Made by a program: the position numbers and the translations under genes. From Candidatus Dojkabacteria bacterium (GTDB lineage: Bacteria > Patescibacteria > Dojkabacteria > B142 > JAFGFJ01), in the NCBI GenBank assembly GCA_016931155.1, contig JAFGFJ010000006.1:186001-250000 (forward strand): 64,000 bases of DNA. The letters are read 5' to 3'. Below are positions 8,751-16,884 of the stretch, piece after piece. The notes under the pieces are model-generated. The model saw only the letters and a program-made list of their open reading frames with translations. It searched no databases and was not told the DNA's origin. Within the stretch, counting starts at the first letter, position 1. Each line of letters begins with the position of its first letter.

Positions 8751-10207
8751 CCTAACCAGTAAAGTTTCTGATTCAGGATATGAGAATAGAACCTCAACTT
8801 CTTTTTCATTTATGTCCTTTCTGAATACATAGGATAATTCTTCGCCTCTGTTTTTGTCCGTGTCGATGTTGTTTGTTTCTATGTAGTCTAATTTAAACTT
8901 CTCTATGTAATAGTGTACTGGAGGTGCTAATCTCCAGTTCGTAGACAGACTGATCTTATTGTTGCTCTCATTAAGACTCAAAGTCTTTACATCAGTGATC
9001 ATATTTTTCACATCACAATTACTTTTCCAGGAGATTGTATAAGTAAAATTAATTGAAACCAAAGATATAATTAGAATAAAACCGGCTAATGCGTAACCTG
9101 AAAAGAGTGCACACTTTTTTGCAGTATTTGTGAGCAAAGTCAGTGAGTTCAGTGCACTTACGAAACAGAAGAAAAATAAAGGAATTAGAAATATTGCTGT
9201 TCTCTCGATCAAGAACTTTGTTCCAAGTATGTGGTGTTGAAGGATTGTACTCAAAATACATATTGTCAGAATCGCAGTGGTTGAAATAACCGGATAATTC
9301 TTTTTGGATAAATTTTTACTTACGAGATAAAGGGTGGTAATAGAAGTAATAATATATATCAGAAAATTAAAATGGTAAGTATTGTTTCGTGAGTTGGAGA
9401 TAAATTGAATTTGTAAAGAGACGCTCTAACAAGAGAGCCAATGGTATCAGAAACAAAGTTGTTATCACCCCCATAATAAAGCAACTTTCTCTTTACGACC
9501 CTCCCCAAGGGGATAAGTATTGATAAGAATGTTGTAACAGTAATTATTATTATTGGATAGCTGTTATATAATATTTTTTTCACTCTACCAAAAAAATTCT
9601 GTTTCATCCTTATGTTTTCAAATATAGACAGGCAAAATAGAAAGGAAATCAGAGCAATGAAATAATTCAATAATGTAAAGTTGGTTAATACCGAAAGCCA
9701 GCTCGTTATAAGACTGGCGAAAAGATAGATCCTCTTTTTTCGGTTCGATAAATATTCGATAAGAAAGTAAACGCTTGAAGCAACGAGTCCTGCCGCAAGT
9801 GCATAACCTCTTGCCAGGGAGAAAAAATCGAGGAGAAATATGTTTAAGTTTAGGAGTATAAAAGAAGTTATTTTAGCAGTTTTGCTTTTTACAAATTTTT
9901 CAACAAAAATGAAAGTGAAAAATAAATAAAGAAGGTGACCGATAAGACTTGGAAGTCTTAAGACAAATTCTGTGTTTCCAAAAAAGTTGTAAAAGATTTT
10001 AACCAATATGGTATTTACAATGTGATTATTTGCGATTTCTGCCGAAAAATTATTTGTAAGGATATCGAAAATATTTGTATGTACAAAAGTTTGAAATGTA
10101 TATGCTTCGTCAAAAGTCAGAGAAAGATTGATTGCTCGATAGGTTGTGTAAGTAAAAAGTATTATTGAGATTAACACCATCGTGAACTTTACAGGAGAGA
10201 TTCTCAT
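8730..10207 (-). pseudogene. GT39-like membrane glycosyltransferase broken by a single frameshift
   Basis: Two minus-strand reading frames form one protein. The first (ATG at 10207, MRISPVK) has the GT-C start, with the loop motif FDEAYTFQTF and many helices, and stops at TGA (9359-9361). If the frame is shifted by -1 about 4-5 nt before that stop, reading continues without interruption (FLIYIITSITTLYLVS...) into the downstream frame that ends at 8730 (...HHILGTKFLIERTAIFL). The joined product is about 490 aa, close to its 523-aa neighbour. The break sits next to a TTTT run (AATTTTCTGA), so a real inactivating indel, an assembly error or a programmed -1 shift are all possible. No canonical slippery heptamer is seen. 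Confidence 0.75.
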
Positions 10208-10385
10208 TTGCAAACTTTTTAATATAATTCTGTAAGACTGTCAGTGCTGGAAAAGCGGTCACCAGTAAATCTACTTTTTTCTTTGCTGTTCAAATAGGTT
10301 TTCAGCCCTTTGTAGATTGGAGTATTCTACCAGACAAGTGCCATACAGGTAAGTAAATGATGTAAAACAAAAATTATTTTTCGCA

Positions 10386-10748
10386 TTGAAATATTCCAAC
10401 AAAAAGGGTATTATCCGAATCCGTATATCTTTATTCTATAAGTTAGCCAACAAAACAGTGGGTCAGAAAATTGTTGATGCAGGAAAATGTGACTACTGCA
10501 GAGATAGAAAAAAAGCAGTTTACTACACAGGACTATATTCTCAAGATGAGGATTTAATGGAAATACACTGCAATACTTGCAGGGCATCCTGGGAGGCGGA
10601 TGGCACTCCTAGGGCAATACCATCACAATCAAAATTGGAGCAGTTGGGAGTGTTTAGTGAAGTTGTAGAAAATAGTTTGCCTTTTACTCCAGGAACCAAA
10701 GGTGAATGGTTTTGCAATTATGTGGGATCAGCAGAAGCTTTGGGTTGA
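10386..10748 (+). CDS. Hypothetical small zinc-ribbon-like protein
   Basis: 120 aa from a TTG start; a GTG at about residue 25 (VGQKIVDAG) is an alternative. It has two Cys pairs, CDYC (about residues 36-39) and CNTC (about residues 63-66), spaced as in a treble-clef or zinc-ribbon site, and a histidine beside the second pair. No known family was recognised. It overlaps the 3' end of the convergent flippase gene by about 20 nt. The Cys pattern supports a real gene, but the start is uncertain. Confidence 0.5.
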   Translation: MKYSNKKGIIRIRISLFYKLANKTVGQKIVDAGKCDYCRDRKKAVYYTGLYSQDEDLMEIHCNTCRASWEADGTPRAIPSQSKLEQLGVFSEVVENSLPFTPGTKGEWFCNYVGSAEALG

Positions 10749-12023
10749 CCTAATCTTTTGATCCTTCTGTATTTTAGATGCAAATATCCAATACCCAAAA
10801 ATCAATCCAGCCGTTACAGACAGCACCCCTAATTGTACATTGACAATTTCCCCGATACTCGAATGATACTGGCTTATCAAAAATATTTGTGCAACTATGG
10901 CTATAGTTGCCACCACTACGTGCCCTCTTTTGTTGATTGCTATGAGGTAGCTGTGGAAGATATTAATAAAAGAAAGCATTACCATAGCTAGACCAAACTT
11001 TCCTATGTATTTGGCAGTTTCTTTGAAAGAATCACCGTAAAGAAGCCTTACCATAAATTCAGGGAAGAAAACATAGAGTAGTAAAACCGAGGCAACAGCT
11101 AAAGTGGCGACCATCAATACTGAAACAAAGTTACTTTCGTAATTGCTACCTTTGTTTTTTGCCTTTACGGTAGCCGGGATAATGGCATTTCCAATGCTTG
11201 CAGAAAGAAAAAATATTACCCGTCCAAGAATTGAGGTGCTTGCATATATTCCTGATTCGTGGTCTGTCAGATAATGTTTCGCCAGAATAACATCAGCAAT
11301 CAGAAAAATATTAATTGCTGAAGACACAAGAAGTATTGTGAAAAATTCTTTTATATCAAAACTGATTTTTATTTCTTCAATTTTTTCCTTGATTATTTCT
11401 TTTATACTGAATAGTGCATATAATAATGAAACGATACTCCCGGCTACGAGACCTGCTAGAGCACCTGGTGTTTTGAATCCTTGAGTTACTAAAAGCGTTC
11501 CTATAAACAATCTAAATAAAATCTCTATCACATATGCGATAGCGAGTTTTTTGTATTTCTCCAGTCCAAGAAGAACACCAAATAGAATTGACTTCTCAGT
11601 CATAAACAGCAGATAGGCAAGAATTATTAAATATGACGACGAAGATTCTATTCTCAGGAATTCTTTTAATGAAGGGATCAGGAATATCATTAGTATTCCG
11701 ATCGCAATTGTTATCAGAAAAACAATTTTGCTGAGATGAATTATGAAATACTTCATCCTGTCCTTTTCATTTCTGGAAGCAAGGTCAGATATGTTTTTCG
11801 CTGAGAATACTTGTAAGGCTGTGGCAGGAAGTGTGATGACATAGGTGAGTGAAGCAAGAGCTACAAAATTTCCATATTCAGTGGTTCCTAAAAGGTTTCC
11901 AAGGATCAATTGAAACAGGTAAGTCCCGAAGTTAACTATCATGGTAGCGGAGAAGAGAATTGCACTGCCTCTGATTAGAGTGTTTGATTTTAGAGAATTT
12001 ATTTTCTTGAAAATTCTGTTCAT
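10728..12023 (-). CDS. Polysaccharide flippase, Wzx/MATE-like
   Basis: 431 aa with about 12 hydrophobic helices spread over the whole length and the N-terminal LIRGSAILFSATMIVNFGTYLFQ / LLGTTEYGNFVALASL pattern of the polysaccharide_synt (MOP) family. It would move polyprenyl-linked sugars or oligosaccharides across the membrane, fitting the flanking glycosyltransferases. A TAAAAT hexamer lies 6 nt before the ATG at 12023, so its message may be leaderless. Confidence 0.85.
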   Translation of the reverse strand: MNRIFKKINSLKSNTLIRGSAILFSATMIVNFGTYLFQLILGNLLGTTEYGNFVALASLTYVITLPATALQVFSAKNISDLASRNEKDRMKYFIIHLSKIVFLITIAIGILMIFLIPSLKEFLRIESSSSYLIILAYLLFMTEKSILFGVLLGLEKYKKLAIAYVIEILFRLFIGTLLVTQGFKTPGALAGLVAGSIVSLLYALFSIKEIIKEKIEEIKISFDIKEFFTILLVSSAINIFLIADVILAKHYLTDHESGIYASTSILGRVIFFLSASIGNAIIPATVKAKNKGSNYESNFVSVLMVATLAVASVLLLYVFFPEFMVRLLYGDSFKETAKYIGKFGLAMVMLSFINIFHSYLIAINKRGHVVVATIAIVAQIFLISQYHSSIGEIVNVQLGVLSVTAGLIFGYWIFASKIQKDQKIRSTQSFC

Positions 12024-12121
12024 AAAGATATTTTACTGTCTGGTTATTGAGTTGTCCCCAACAACACGATAGTACTCAAAAACTAATAGAAAAAAAAGTA
12101 AGCCGGATAATAAAGAGGCTT

Positions 12122-12613
12122 TCACTTTTTCTTTACTCTAAACACAAAAAACTTGTAAAAGAGAAAACTGGTAATAAGCTGGATAGATGTTGCGAAAAAT
12201 TTTGCAAGGAGTTTGTTGCCATCATCCCCTTCTACAAAACCAAAAGTTTCCCGGAGATTTTCTGAAATGAGACTCGCTATATTTAAGACTATGGCACTGA
12301 CGTTTATTGCCACGAAAAGAAGAAGGAATAAGTTGTTTGAAAGAAAATTAAATCCCTGAACGAGCATAAATTTCCCGAATTCCAGTGCGACTTTCTTTTC
12401 TTCACTTTGCCAAACCCAGAACCGGTTGATCACGTAGTTTACGACTATTGCAATGCTAACGGAAATAGAGTTGGCCAAAAGGAATGGGAGTCCAGCTTTT
12501 ACCCCGATCGAGTACAGGGCAAAATCAATAGCAAAAGCGGTTATCCCTGTAATAAAGAATTTGATAAAGCGAGGAGTGAAAAAAGTGTCTTTAACCTTTT
12601 TTATTATATTCAT
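12122..12613 (-). CDS. GtrA family membrane protein
   Basis: 163 aa with four hydrophobic helices; the N terminus FIKFFITGITAFAIDFALYSI and the VVNYVINRFWVWQ segment are typical of GtrA. These proteins are thought to flip polyprenyl-phosphate sugars made by a partner GT2 enzyme. Here the partner is the overlapping upstream gene (23-nt overlap), forming a GtrB-GtrA pair. Confidence 0.85.
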   Translation of the reverse strand: MNIIKKVKDTFFTPRFIKFFITGITAFAIDFALYSIGVKAGLPFLLANSISVSIAIVVNYVINRFWVWQSEEKKVALEFGKFMLVQGFNFLSNNLFLLLFVAINVSAIVLNIASLISENLRETFGFVEGDDGNKLLAKFFATSIQLITSFLFYKFFVFRVKKK

Positions 12614-13319
12614 TGAAATTGTATTTTGTGAGCCTGATTTTAATCAATTCCGAGAGTGTTTTAAAGTAGTGGAAGGGTTTTACCTTGCTGTCTTCTTTGT
12701 GTTCCCACTTTACGGCAAGCTCTTTTATTTTATAACCCAGCCTTTGTGCGAGGTATAGGATTTCAAAGTCAAAGCCCCATCTCTCAATTTTCTGCATGAT
12801 AAAAAGCTTCCGGCATTTTTTATTGAAGAGTTTGAATCCTGCCTGAGTGTCTTTTATATCTTTGACTAAAATTGTGTTAATAAGAAAATTTCCAACTCTA
12901 CCCATTACTTTACGTGGAAGAGAAGTGTTAACTTTTGAATTTGCCATTGCGCGTGAGGCAATTACAATATCGTATTGATCTTTGTACTTTAAAAATTTAT
13001 CAAGCTCTTCAATAGGGGTAGAAAGATCACTGTCGCAGAGGTACATATAGTCACCTTTAGCAGCAAGCATTCCTGTTCTGGTAGCATATCCCTTTCCACG
13101 GTTCGGCTGATATTCAAGACCTATGATTTTTACATTTTTTCTCTCGTGTTTCTTTATGAAATCAATTACAACTTCGGTAGTTTTGTCTTTTGAACCGTCA
13201 CTAACTACAATTATTTCACTTTCAAAATTTTTCTTCCCCAAAAAACAGAAGATTTCCTCAAGTGAAGGACGTAGTCTTTTTTCTTCGTTGTAACAAGGGA
13301 TTACTACTGATAAAAACAT
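12591..13319 (-). CDS. DPM1/GtrB-like GT2 glycosyltransferase
   Basis: 242 aa. The start is SVVIPCYNEEKRLRPSLEEI, followed by VVSDGSKDKT, CDSDLSTPIEELD (the DxD metal site, about residue 95) and DTQAGFKLF, a set close to dolichyl-phosphate beta-glucosyltransferase (ALG5-like). It probably transfers a sugar from a nucleotide donor to undecaprenyl phosphate at the cytoplasmic face. It is co-translated with the GtrA gene downstream. Confidence 0.87.
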   Translation of the reverse strand: MFLSVVIPCYNEEKRLRPSLEEIFCFLGKKNFESEIIVVSDGSKDKTTEVVIDFIKKHERKNVKIIGLEYQPNRGKGYATRTGMLAAKGDYMYLCDSDLSTPIEELDKFLKYKDQYDIVIASRAMANSKVNTSLPRKVMGRVGNFLINTILVKDIKDTQAGFKLFNKKCRKLFIMQKIERWGFDFEILYLAQRLGYKIKELAVKWEHKEDSKVKPFHYFKTLSELIKIRLTKYNFNEYNKKG

Positions 13320-13434
13320 TCTATGGTTAATAAATGCATAACTTCTTTGCTTATGCGTACTATTTTATCTATAGATCGAATGAGCGCCAATATCAAGGAA
13401 GTATATATTATTCCGGTTTATTTGAAAAACTCAA

Positions 13435-14814
13435 CTATTTGCCCGTCTTGCTGTATTCTTCCCCAAGAAGACTAGAAAATAACTGGACTTTCTCTGAAAC
13501 CAGATTTTCATCTTTAGCTTCAATGCTGAGTCTCACAAATGGCTGAGTATTTGACTCTCTCAAGTTGAATCTCCAGTCAGTAAAATCGAAAGAAATCCCA
13601 TCTATTTCATTATACTTTCCCTCTTTGAATTTATCTTTTAACATTTCAAATATCGCCTTCGTATCTTTAATCTCAAAATTTATCTCTCCGCCTGTAGGAT
13701 ATTTTTCGTAATAGTCATCACAAAGTTCAGAAAGTTTCTTTTCGCTTTCTGAGAGAAGTTCGAGCATAAGGGCAATTGTAACCATACCCGAATCCCAGAA
13801 AAAATAATCTCTGTAATACATATGTGATGTCGTCTCAAATCCGAAAAGTGCGTTGTATTTTTGCATAGCTTCGCGCATGAAACTTCTTCCGGATTTTGAC
13901 ATGACAGGTATTCCTCCTGCATTAGAGATTTCTTCATGGGGTGCCCAGATGAGTCTTGTATCGTGAATAATTTTTGGCTTTTCTACTTTTTCTTTTCTTA
14001 TCAGGTGGGAAGCGATCAGGGGACCAGTGTAATAACCACTTGGAGCTCTTCCCTTACTGTCGATAAACGATGCTCTGTCGGCATCTCCATCAAAAGCAAT
14101 TCCAAAATCAGCATTCAAACTTTTTGTTTTTTCTCTAATTTCCCTTATATTTTTTTCTTCTGCGGGATTGGGTGGATGATTCGGAAAACTTCCGTCCGGT
14201 TTGAAATGCATCCTCGTAACATCGAGAGGTAAACCAGCAAAAACTATATCAAAAAACTTTCCTCCAAGCCCGTTACCTGCATCAACAACAACTTTGAGAT
14301 CTCGTATTTTCTCTATATTTATAAAACTCAAGACTTTTTTCCTGTAATCCTGTATCAAATCTTTGTTAATGATTTTTCCTTTCGGAGGACGGGACGGGAA
14401 GTTGTTTTCAATGATTATTTTTTTAATTTTCTCGAAGCCTGTATTTCCTGCCACAACTGAAGCATTTGCTCCTACTATTTTTGCTCCATTATATTCTTCC
14501 GGATTGTGAGAAGCGGTAACAATAACGGTGCCATCAATTTCTTTCATGCTTGCGGCAGAGAAGTACCCGATCTCGGTGATAATCTCTCCAAGAAAGTAAA
14601 CGTCGCATCCCATATCTGTAATTCCTTCTATGAGAGCCTTTGAGAAAGGTCTGGAAGACTGCCTCATGTCAATTCCTACAGCAATAACTTTTGCATTCCA
14701 AAATTTGACGAGAGCCTTACCTAGGTTTAGGTAGAAATTTTCGGTCAGCTCTTCTCCAATTATTCCACGGATATCGTAGGCGAGAAATATTTTATCAAGA
14801 AGGCTTTTGTCCAT
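13435..14814 (-). CDS. Phosphomannomutase/phosphoglucomutase
   Basis: 459 aa from ATG 14814. The frame extends upstream to 14910, but the promoter lies inside that extension, so the shorter form is preferred. Alpha-D-phosphohexomutase features in order: the phosphoserine loop TASHNPEEYNGAK, the metal loop DGDADR, the sugar-binding region FETTSHMYYRDYF and the phosphate-binding RESNTQPFVRLS. It interconverts hexose 6- and 1-phosphates and feeds nucleotide-sugar synthesis (GDP-mannose or UDP-glucose type) for the adjacent glycan genes. Substrate preference cannot be decided from sequence. Confidence 0.92.
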   Translation of the reverse strand: MDKSLLDKIFLAYDIRGIIGEELTENFYLNLGKALVKFWNAKVIAVGIDMRQSSRPFSKALIEGITDMGCDVYFLGEIITEIGYFSAASMKEIDGTVIVTASHNPEEYNGAKIVGANASVVAGNTGFEKIKKIIIENNFPSRPPKGKIINKDLIQDYRKKVLSFINIEKIRDLKVVVDAGNGLGGKFFDIVFAGLPLDVTRMHFKPDGSFPNHPPNPAEEKNIREIREKTKSLNADFGIAFDGDADRASFIDSKGRAPSGYYTGPLIASHLIRKEKVEKPKIIHDTRLIWAPHEEISNAGGIPVMSKSGRSFMREAMQKYNALFGFETTSHMYYRDYFFWDSGMVTIALMLELLSESEKKLSELCDDYYEKYPTGGEINFEIKDTKAIFEMLKDKFKEGKYNEIDGISFDFTDWRFNLRESNTQPFVRLSIEAKDENLVSEKVQLFSSLLGEEYSKTGK

Positions 14815-14820
14815 AGGGCA

Positions 14821-14849
14821 AGTATATTTGAATATACAATCGGTGTAAA
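14821..14849 (-). promoter_or_regulatory. Promoter of the phosphohexomutase gene, probably leaderless
   Basis: On the minus strand, TTTACA (plus 14844-14849), a 17-bp spacer and TATACT (plus 14821-14826) end 6 nt before the ATG at 14814. Transcription would start at or next to the A of the ATG. This fixes the start codon used here. Confidence 0.65.
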
Positions 14850-14874
14850 TTAACCTGAAAAATGAAAACAATTC

Positions 14875-15000
14875 ATAAACCTGTAATTGAAGCTCGTAGA
14901 GTATTGGCAAAATCAGGCTTAAATTTGCGATTTAAGCTCACAGAATCTTGGTATAACCAATCTTAAACCTGCAAGTGAAGTACGTAGAGTCTCAGTACAA
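14875..15000. repeat. Two copies of a 39-bp dispersed repeat
   Basis: Copy A (14875-14912) and copy B (14962-15000) share the pattern TTAAAcCTG.....GAAG..CGTAGAGT. A third copy lies at 41187-41225. Copies B and C agree at about 30 of 39 positions, including 14 exact bases, GTAGAGTCTCAGTA. Between A and B is a short palindrome, TTGGT-ATA-ACCAA. The rest of the 219-bp gap (14815-15033) has nothing else recognisable. Confidence 0.55.
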
Positions 15001-15033
15001 TTGGTTCTGAATCTCCAATTTAGCCTATAGAGA

Positions 15034-15969
15034 TCAGTTTACAAAACCCTTCGTTTTATAAATAGTGTGCTCTTTATCTACGAGCATACCTTCCAATTCT
15101 TTCCGTTCAAGCAGTTTTATCCCATCTCTACCTGCAACAAAAAGGGCGGTTGAGTATGCATCAGCCAGAATCGCACTTTTTGCAACTACAAATGATTGCA
15201 GAATTTTACTGCAAGGTTTCCCTGTTTTTGGATTTAATAAATGGTGAAAATATTTTACTTTCCTTGCCCATGAGCCTGAGGATGCTAGAGCCTGGTTTTT
15301 GAGATTCATTTTTCTGATCACTTCGCTTTTACCTTTTTCGTCAACAAAAAGAAGTCCTGCCGTCCAGGGTTTATTTTCCTTATTAACACCATGCGCATAA
15401 ATGTCACCCCCTGCGTTTATCAAGAAATTTTTAAGTGGTAGAAGGACTTTTCTTGCAAGATCCATAGCGTATCCCTTTCCAATCCCGCCAAGATCAATTC
15501 TTTGATTTTTGGCAAGTGTTATCGTTGATGCTTTTTCATTGAGCTTTATGTCTCTGAAGTTTGGACGATCTTTGACAAGTGTATCTATTTCTTTTCGGAT
15601 TTTTTCCGGATCTTCCAGAACAGAAAAATCATATCCTTTTTTATAACCGTATGCTTCAATGAGATCGATTATTGTTGGATCAAATGCTCCATCAGTTTCT
15701 TCGGCAACGTCAAGGGAAAATCTTACAAGCCTGAAAAGCTCTTTGCTTGCCTCAAATGCTTTTTTCGAATCATTCAGTTTTGCAAGTTCGCTTGTTTCTT
15801 CAAATCTGGTAAATCGATTGACAATATATCTAAATTTTGAAAATGCTTCATCTATCTTCTTTTCAATCTCGTCTCTTTCCGCATCGGAAAACACTTTAAT
15901 ATTTAATTTTGAGTTCATAAAAACTCTCTCCTGTTCTATTATTCTTGGTCTTGTTACTGTCTGGATCAT
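15034..15969 (-). CDS. apbE: ApbE-family FAD:protein FMN transferase
   Basis: 311 aa. Family motifs in order: TDGAFDPTI (about residue 90), DLGGIGKGYAMD (about 170), INAGGDI, HHLLNPKTG (about 245) and the metal site ADAYSTALF. ApbE moves FMN from FAD to a Ser/Thr of exported proteins such as Rnf/Nqr subunits or extracytoplasmic flavoproteins. No signal peptide or lipobox is seen, unlike most ApbE proteins. Its ATG overlaps the stop of the upstream cohesin-like gene by one base (TAATG), so the two are translationally coupled. No obvious flavinylation target is encoded in the window. Confidence 0.9.
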   Translation of the reverse strand: MIQTVTRPRIIEQERVFMNSKLNIKVFSDAERDEIEKKIDEAFSKFRYIVNRFTRFEETSELAKLNDSKKAFEASKELFRLVRFSLDVAEETDGAFDPTIIDLIEAYGYKKGYDFSVLEDPEKIRKEIDTLVKDRPNFRDIKLNEKASTITLAKNQRIDLGGIGKGYAMDLARKVLLPLKNFLINAGGDIYAHGVNKENKPWTAGLLFVDEKGKSEVIRKMNLKNQALASSGSWARKVKYFHHLLNPKTGKPCSKILQSFVVAKSAILADAYSTALFVAGRDGIKLLERKELEGMLVDKEHTIYKTKGFVN

Positions 15970-16658
15970 TATTTCCCAACTTTCCGGTATCTAATTGCGA
16001 GCATGATACCTGTCATTACAAGAAGTATCCCAACTATTCCGGTGAGTACTGGACTTTCATCGAGAATTCCGCTTTTTGGAAGTCCGGGTGTTGGTATTAT
16101 GGTTGGAGTTGTGGTGTCTCCGGTGATTGTTATTACAAGTGGTACAGTTGATGCAGGAATGTTTGTATTATTTGTTCCCGTAAGAGAGCTATGCTCATCC
16201 ATTATTTCGAGGGTTACAGTTCCTGTTGCCCGTCCCTCAAATTCTATGTCAGCTACATTTCTATTTACAGTAACTGCAGAGCTTGGAGTTGTAGCGGCAA
16301 TTTCAATTGTTCCAATCTGCTCACTAGCCAGATTTGCATTATCTGTAAAATAAGTATCAGTGAAAGATATTTGTGTTCCGGAAGTCTGTGCGTCTTTATC
16401 GATAACTCCAAGTTTAGTTGGGTCGTATGAAATAACGATTTTGTAAGTATTTATTTCTATGTCATCTGATTCTACTCTTATTGTCACAGTCGTCTTTTCT
16501 CCCACTTTGAGCGTTGCTTTGCTGGTATTGAGAGAGATTTTTGCTCCATCAGTGGTTGTCGCTGGGGGTTGTTCTTCAAATGGTGGAGTAAACGGAAATG
16601 TTGGTGCCGCCAGGGTGTCCAAATTGCTTTGTGCGTATACTTTGTCTAATAAGTTCAT
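15969..16658 (-). CDS. Cohesin-like surface protein with LPKSG sorting-type tail
   Basis: 229 aa. After a short N terminus ending in VYAQS (signal-peptidase-like, but with no long hydrophobic core), residues about 40-185 form a beta-rich domain resembling cohesin/CARDB modules (SLNTSKATLKVGEKTTV, YKIVISYDPTKLGV). The C terminus has LPKSG, a hydrophobic helix and RYRKVGK, the layout of a sortase signal with LPxSG instead of LPxTG. An in-frame TGA lies just upstream, so the N terminus cannot be extended; the signal peptide may be atypical or degraded. It is coupled to apbE. No sortase gene is seen in the window. Confidence 0.65.
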   Translation of the reverse strand: MNLLDKVYAQSNLDTLAAPTFPFTPPFEEQPPATTTDGAKISLNTSKATLKVGEKTTVTIRVESDDIEINTYKIVISYDPTKLGVIDKDAQTSGTQISFTDTYFTDNANLASEQIGTIEIAATTPSSAVTVNRNVADIEFEGRATGTVTLEIMDEHSSLTGTNNTNIPASTVPLVITITGDTTTPTIIPTPGLPKSGILDESPVLTGIVGILLVMTGIMLAIRYRKVGK

Positions 16659-16799
16659 GTGATAATGATGTCATTTTAGGCTTTTATTGTAAAGTCAAAC
16701 GATTTGAGGAATTTTTGTGAGGGTCAAGACTGGAAATTGTTGAAAAATGAAGATTATCAAATAAACTGATTATGAATTAACTCGGACATAACCGATTTG

Positions 16800-16828
16800 T
16801 TGCTATTCTTGTTGAATTTATGTATACT
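16800..16828 (+). promoter_or_regulatory. Predicted promoter of the ATP synthase operon
   Basis: TTGCTA (16800-16805), a 17-bp spacer, then TATACT (16823-16828). Transcription would begin near 16835, just before either candidate start of atpB. Confidence 0.55.
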
Positions 16829-16884
16829 CCCTTTGTTTTTCCTTCTTGAGAGATACTCAATATAAATTTATTTGGTTAGTTTTT

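Noticed and set aside
9355..9365. UGA recoded as glycine, as in Gracilibacteria/SR1, to explain the broken GT39-like gene
   Set aside because: Reading through TGA reaches TAA after about 15 codons in the same frame, whereas a -1 shift restores the gene. Many other genes here end cleanly at TGA.
12047..12265. Plus-strand 72-aa basic ORF
   Set aside because: It lies opposite GtrA; its Lys content reflects AT-rich antisense DNA, and it has no family features.
14815..14910. N-terminal 32-residue extension of the phosphohexomutase
   Set aside because: The extension contains the -35/-10 elements of the gene, and MDKSLLDKIFLAYDIRG is the normal family start.
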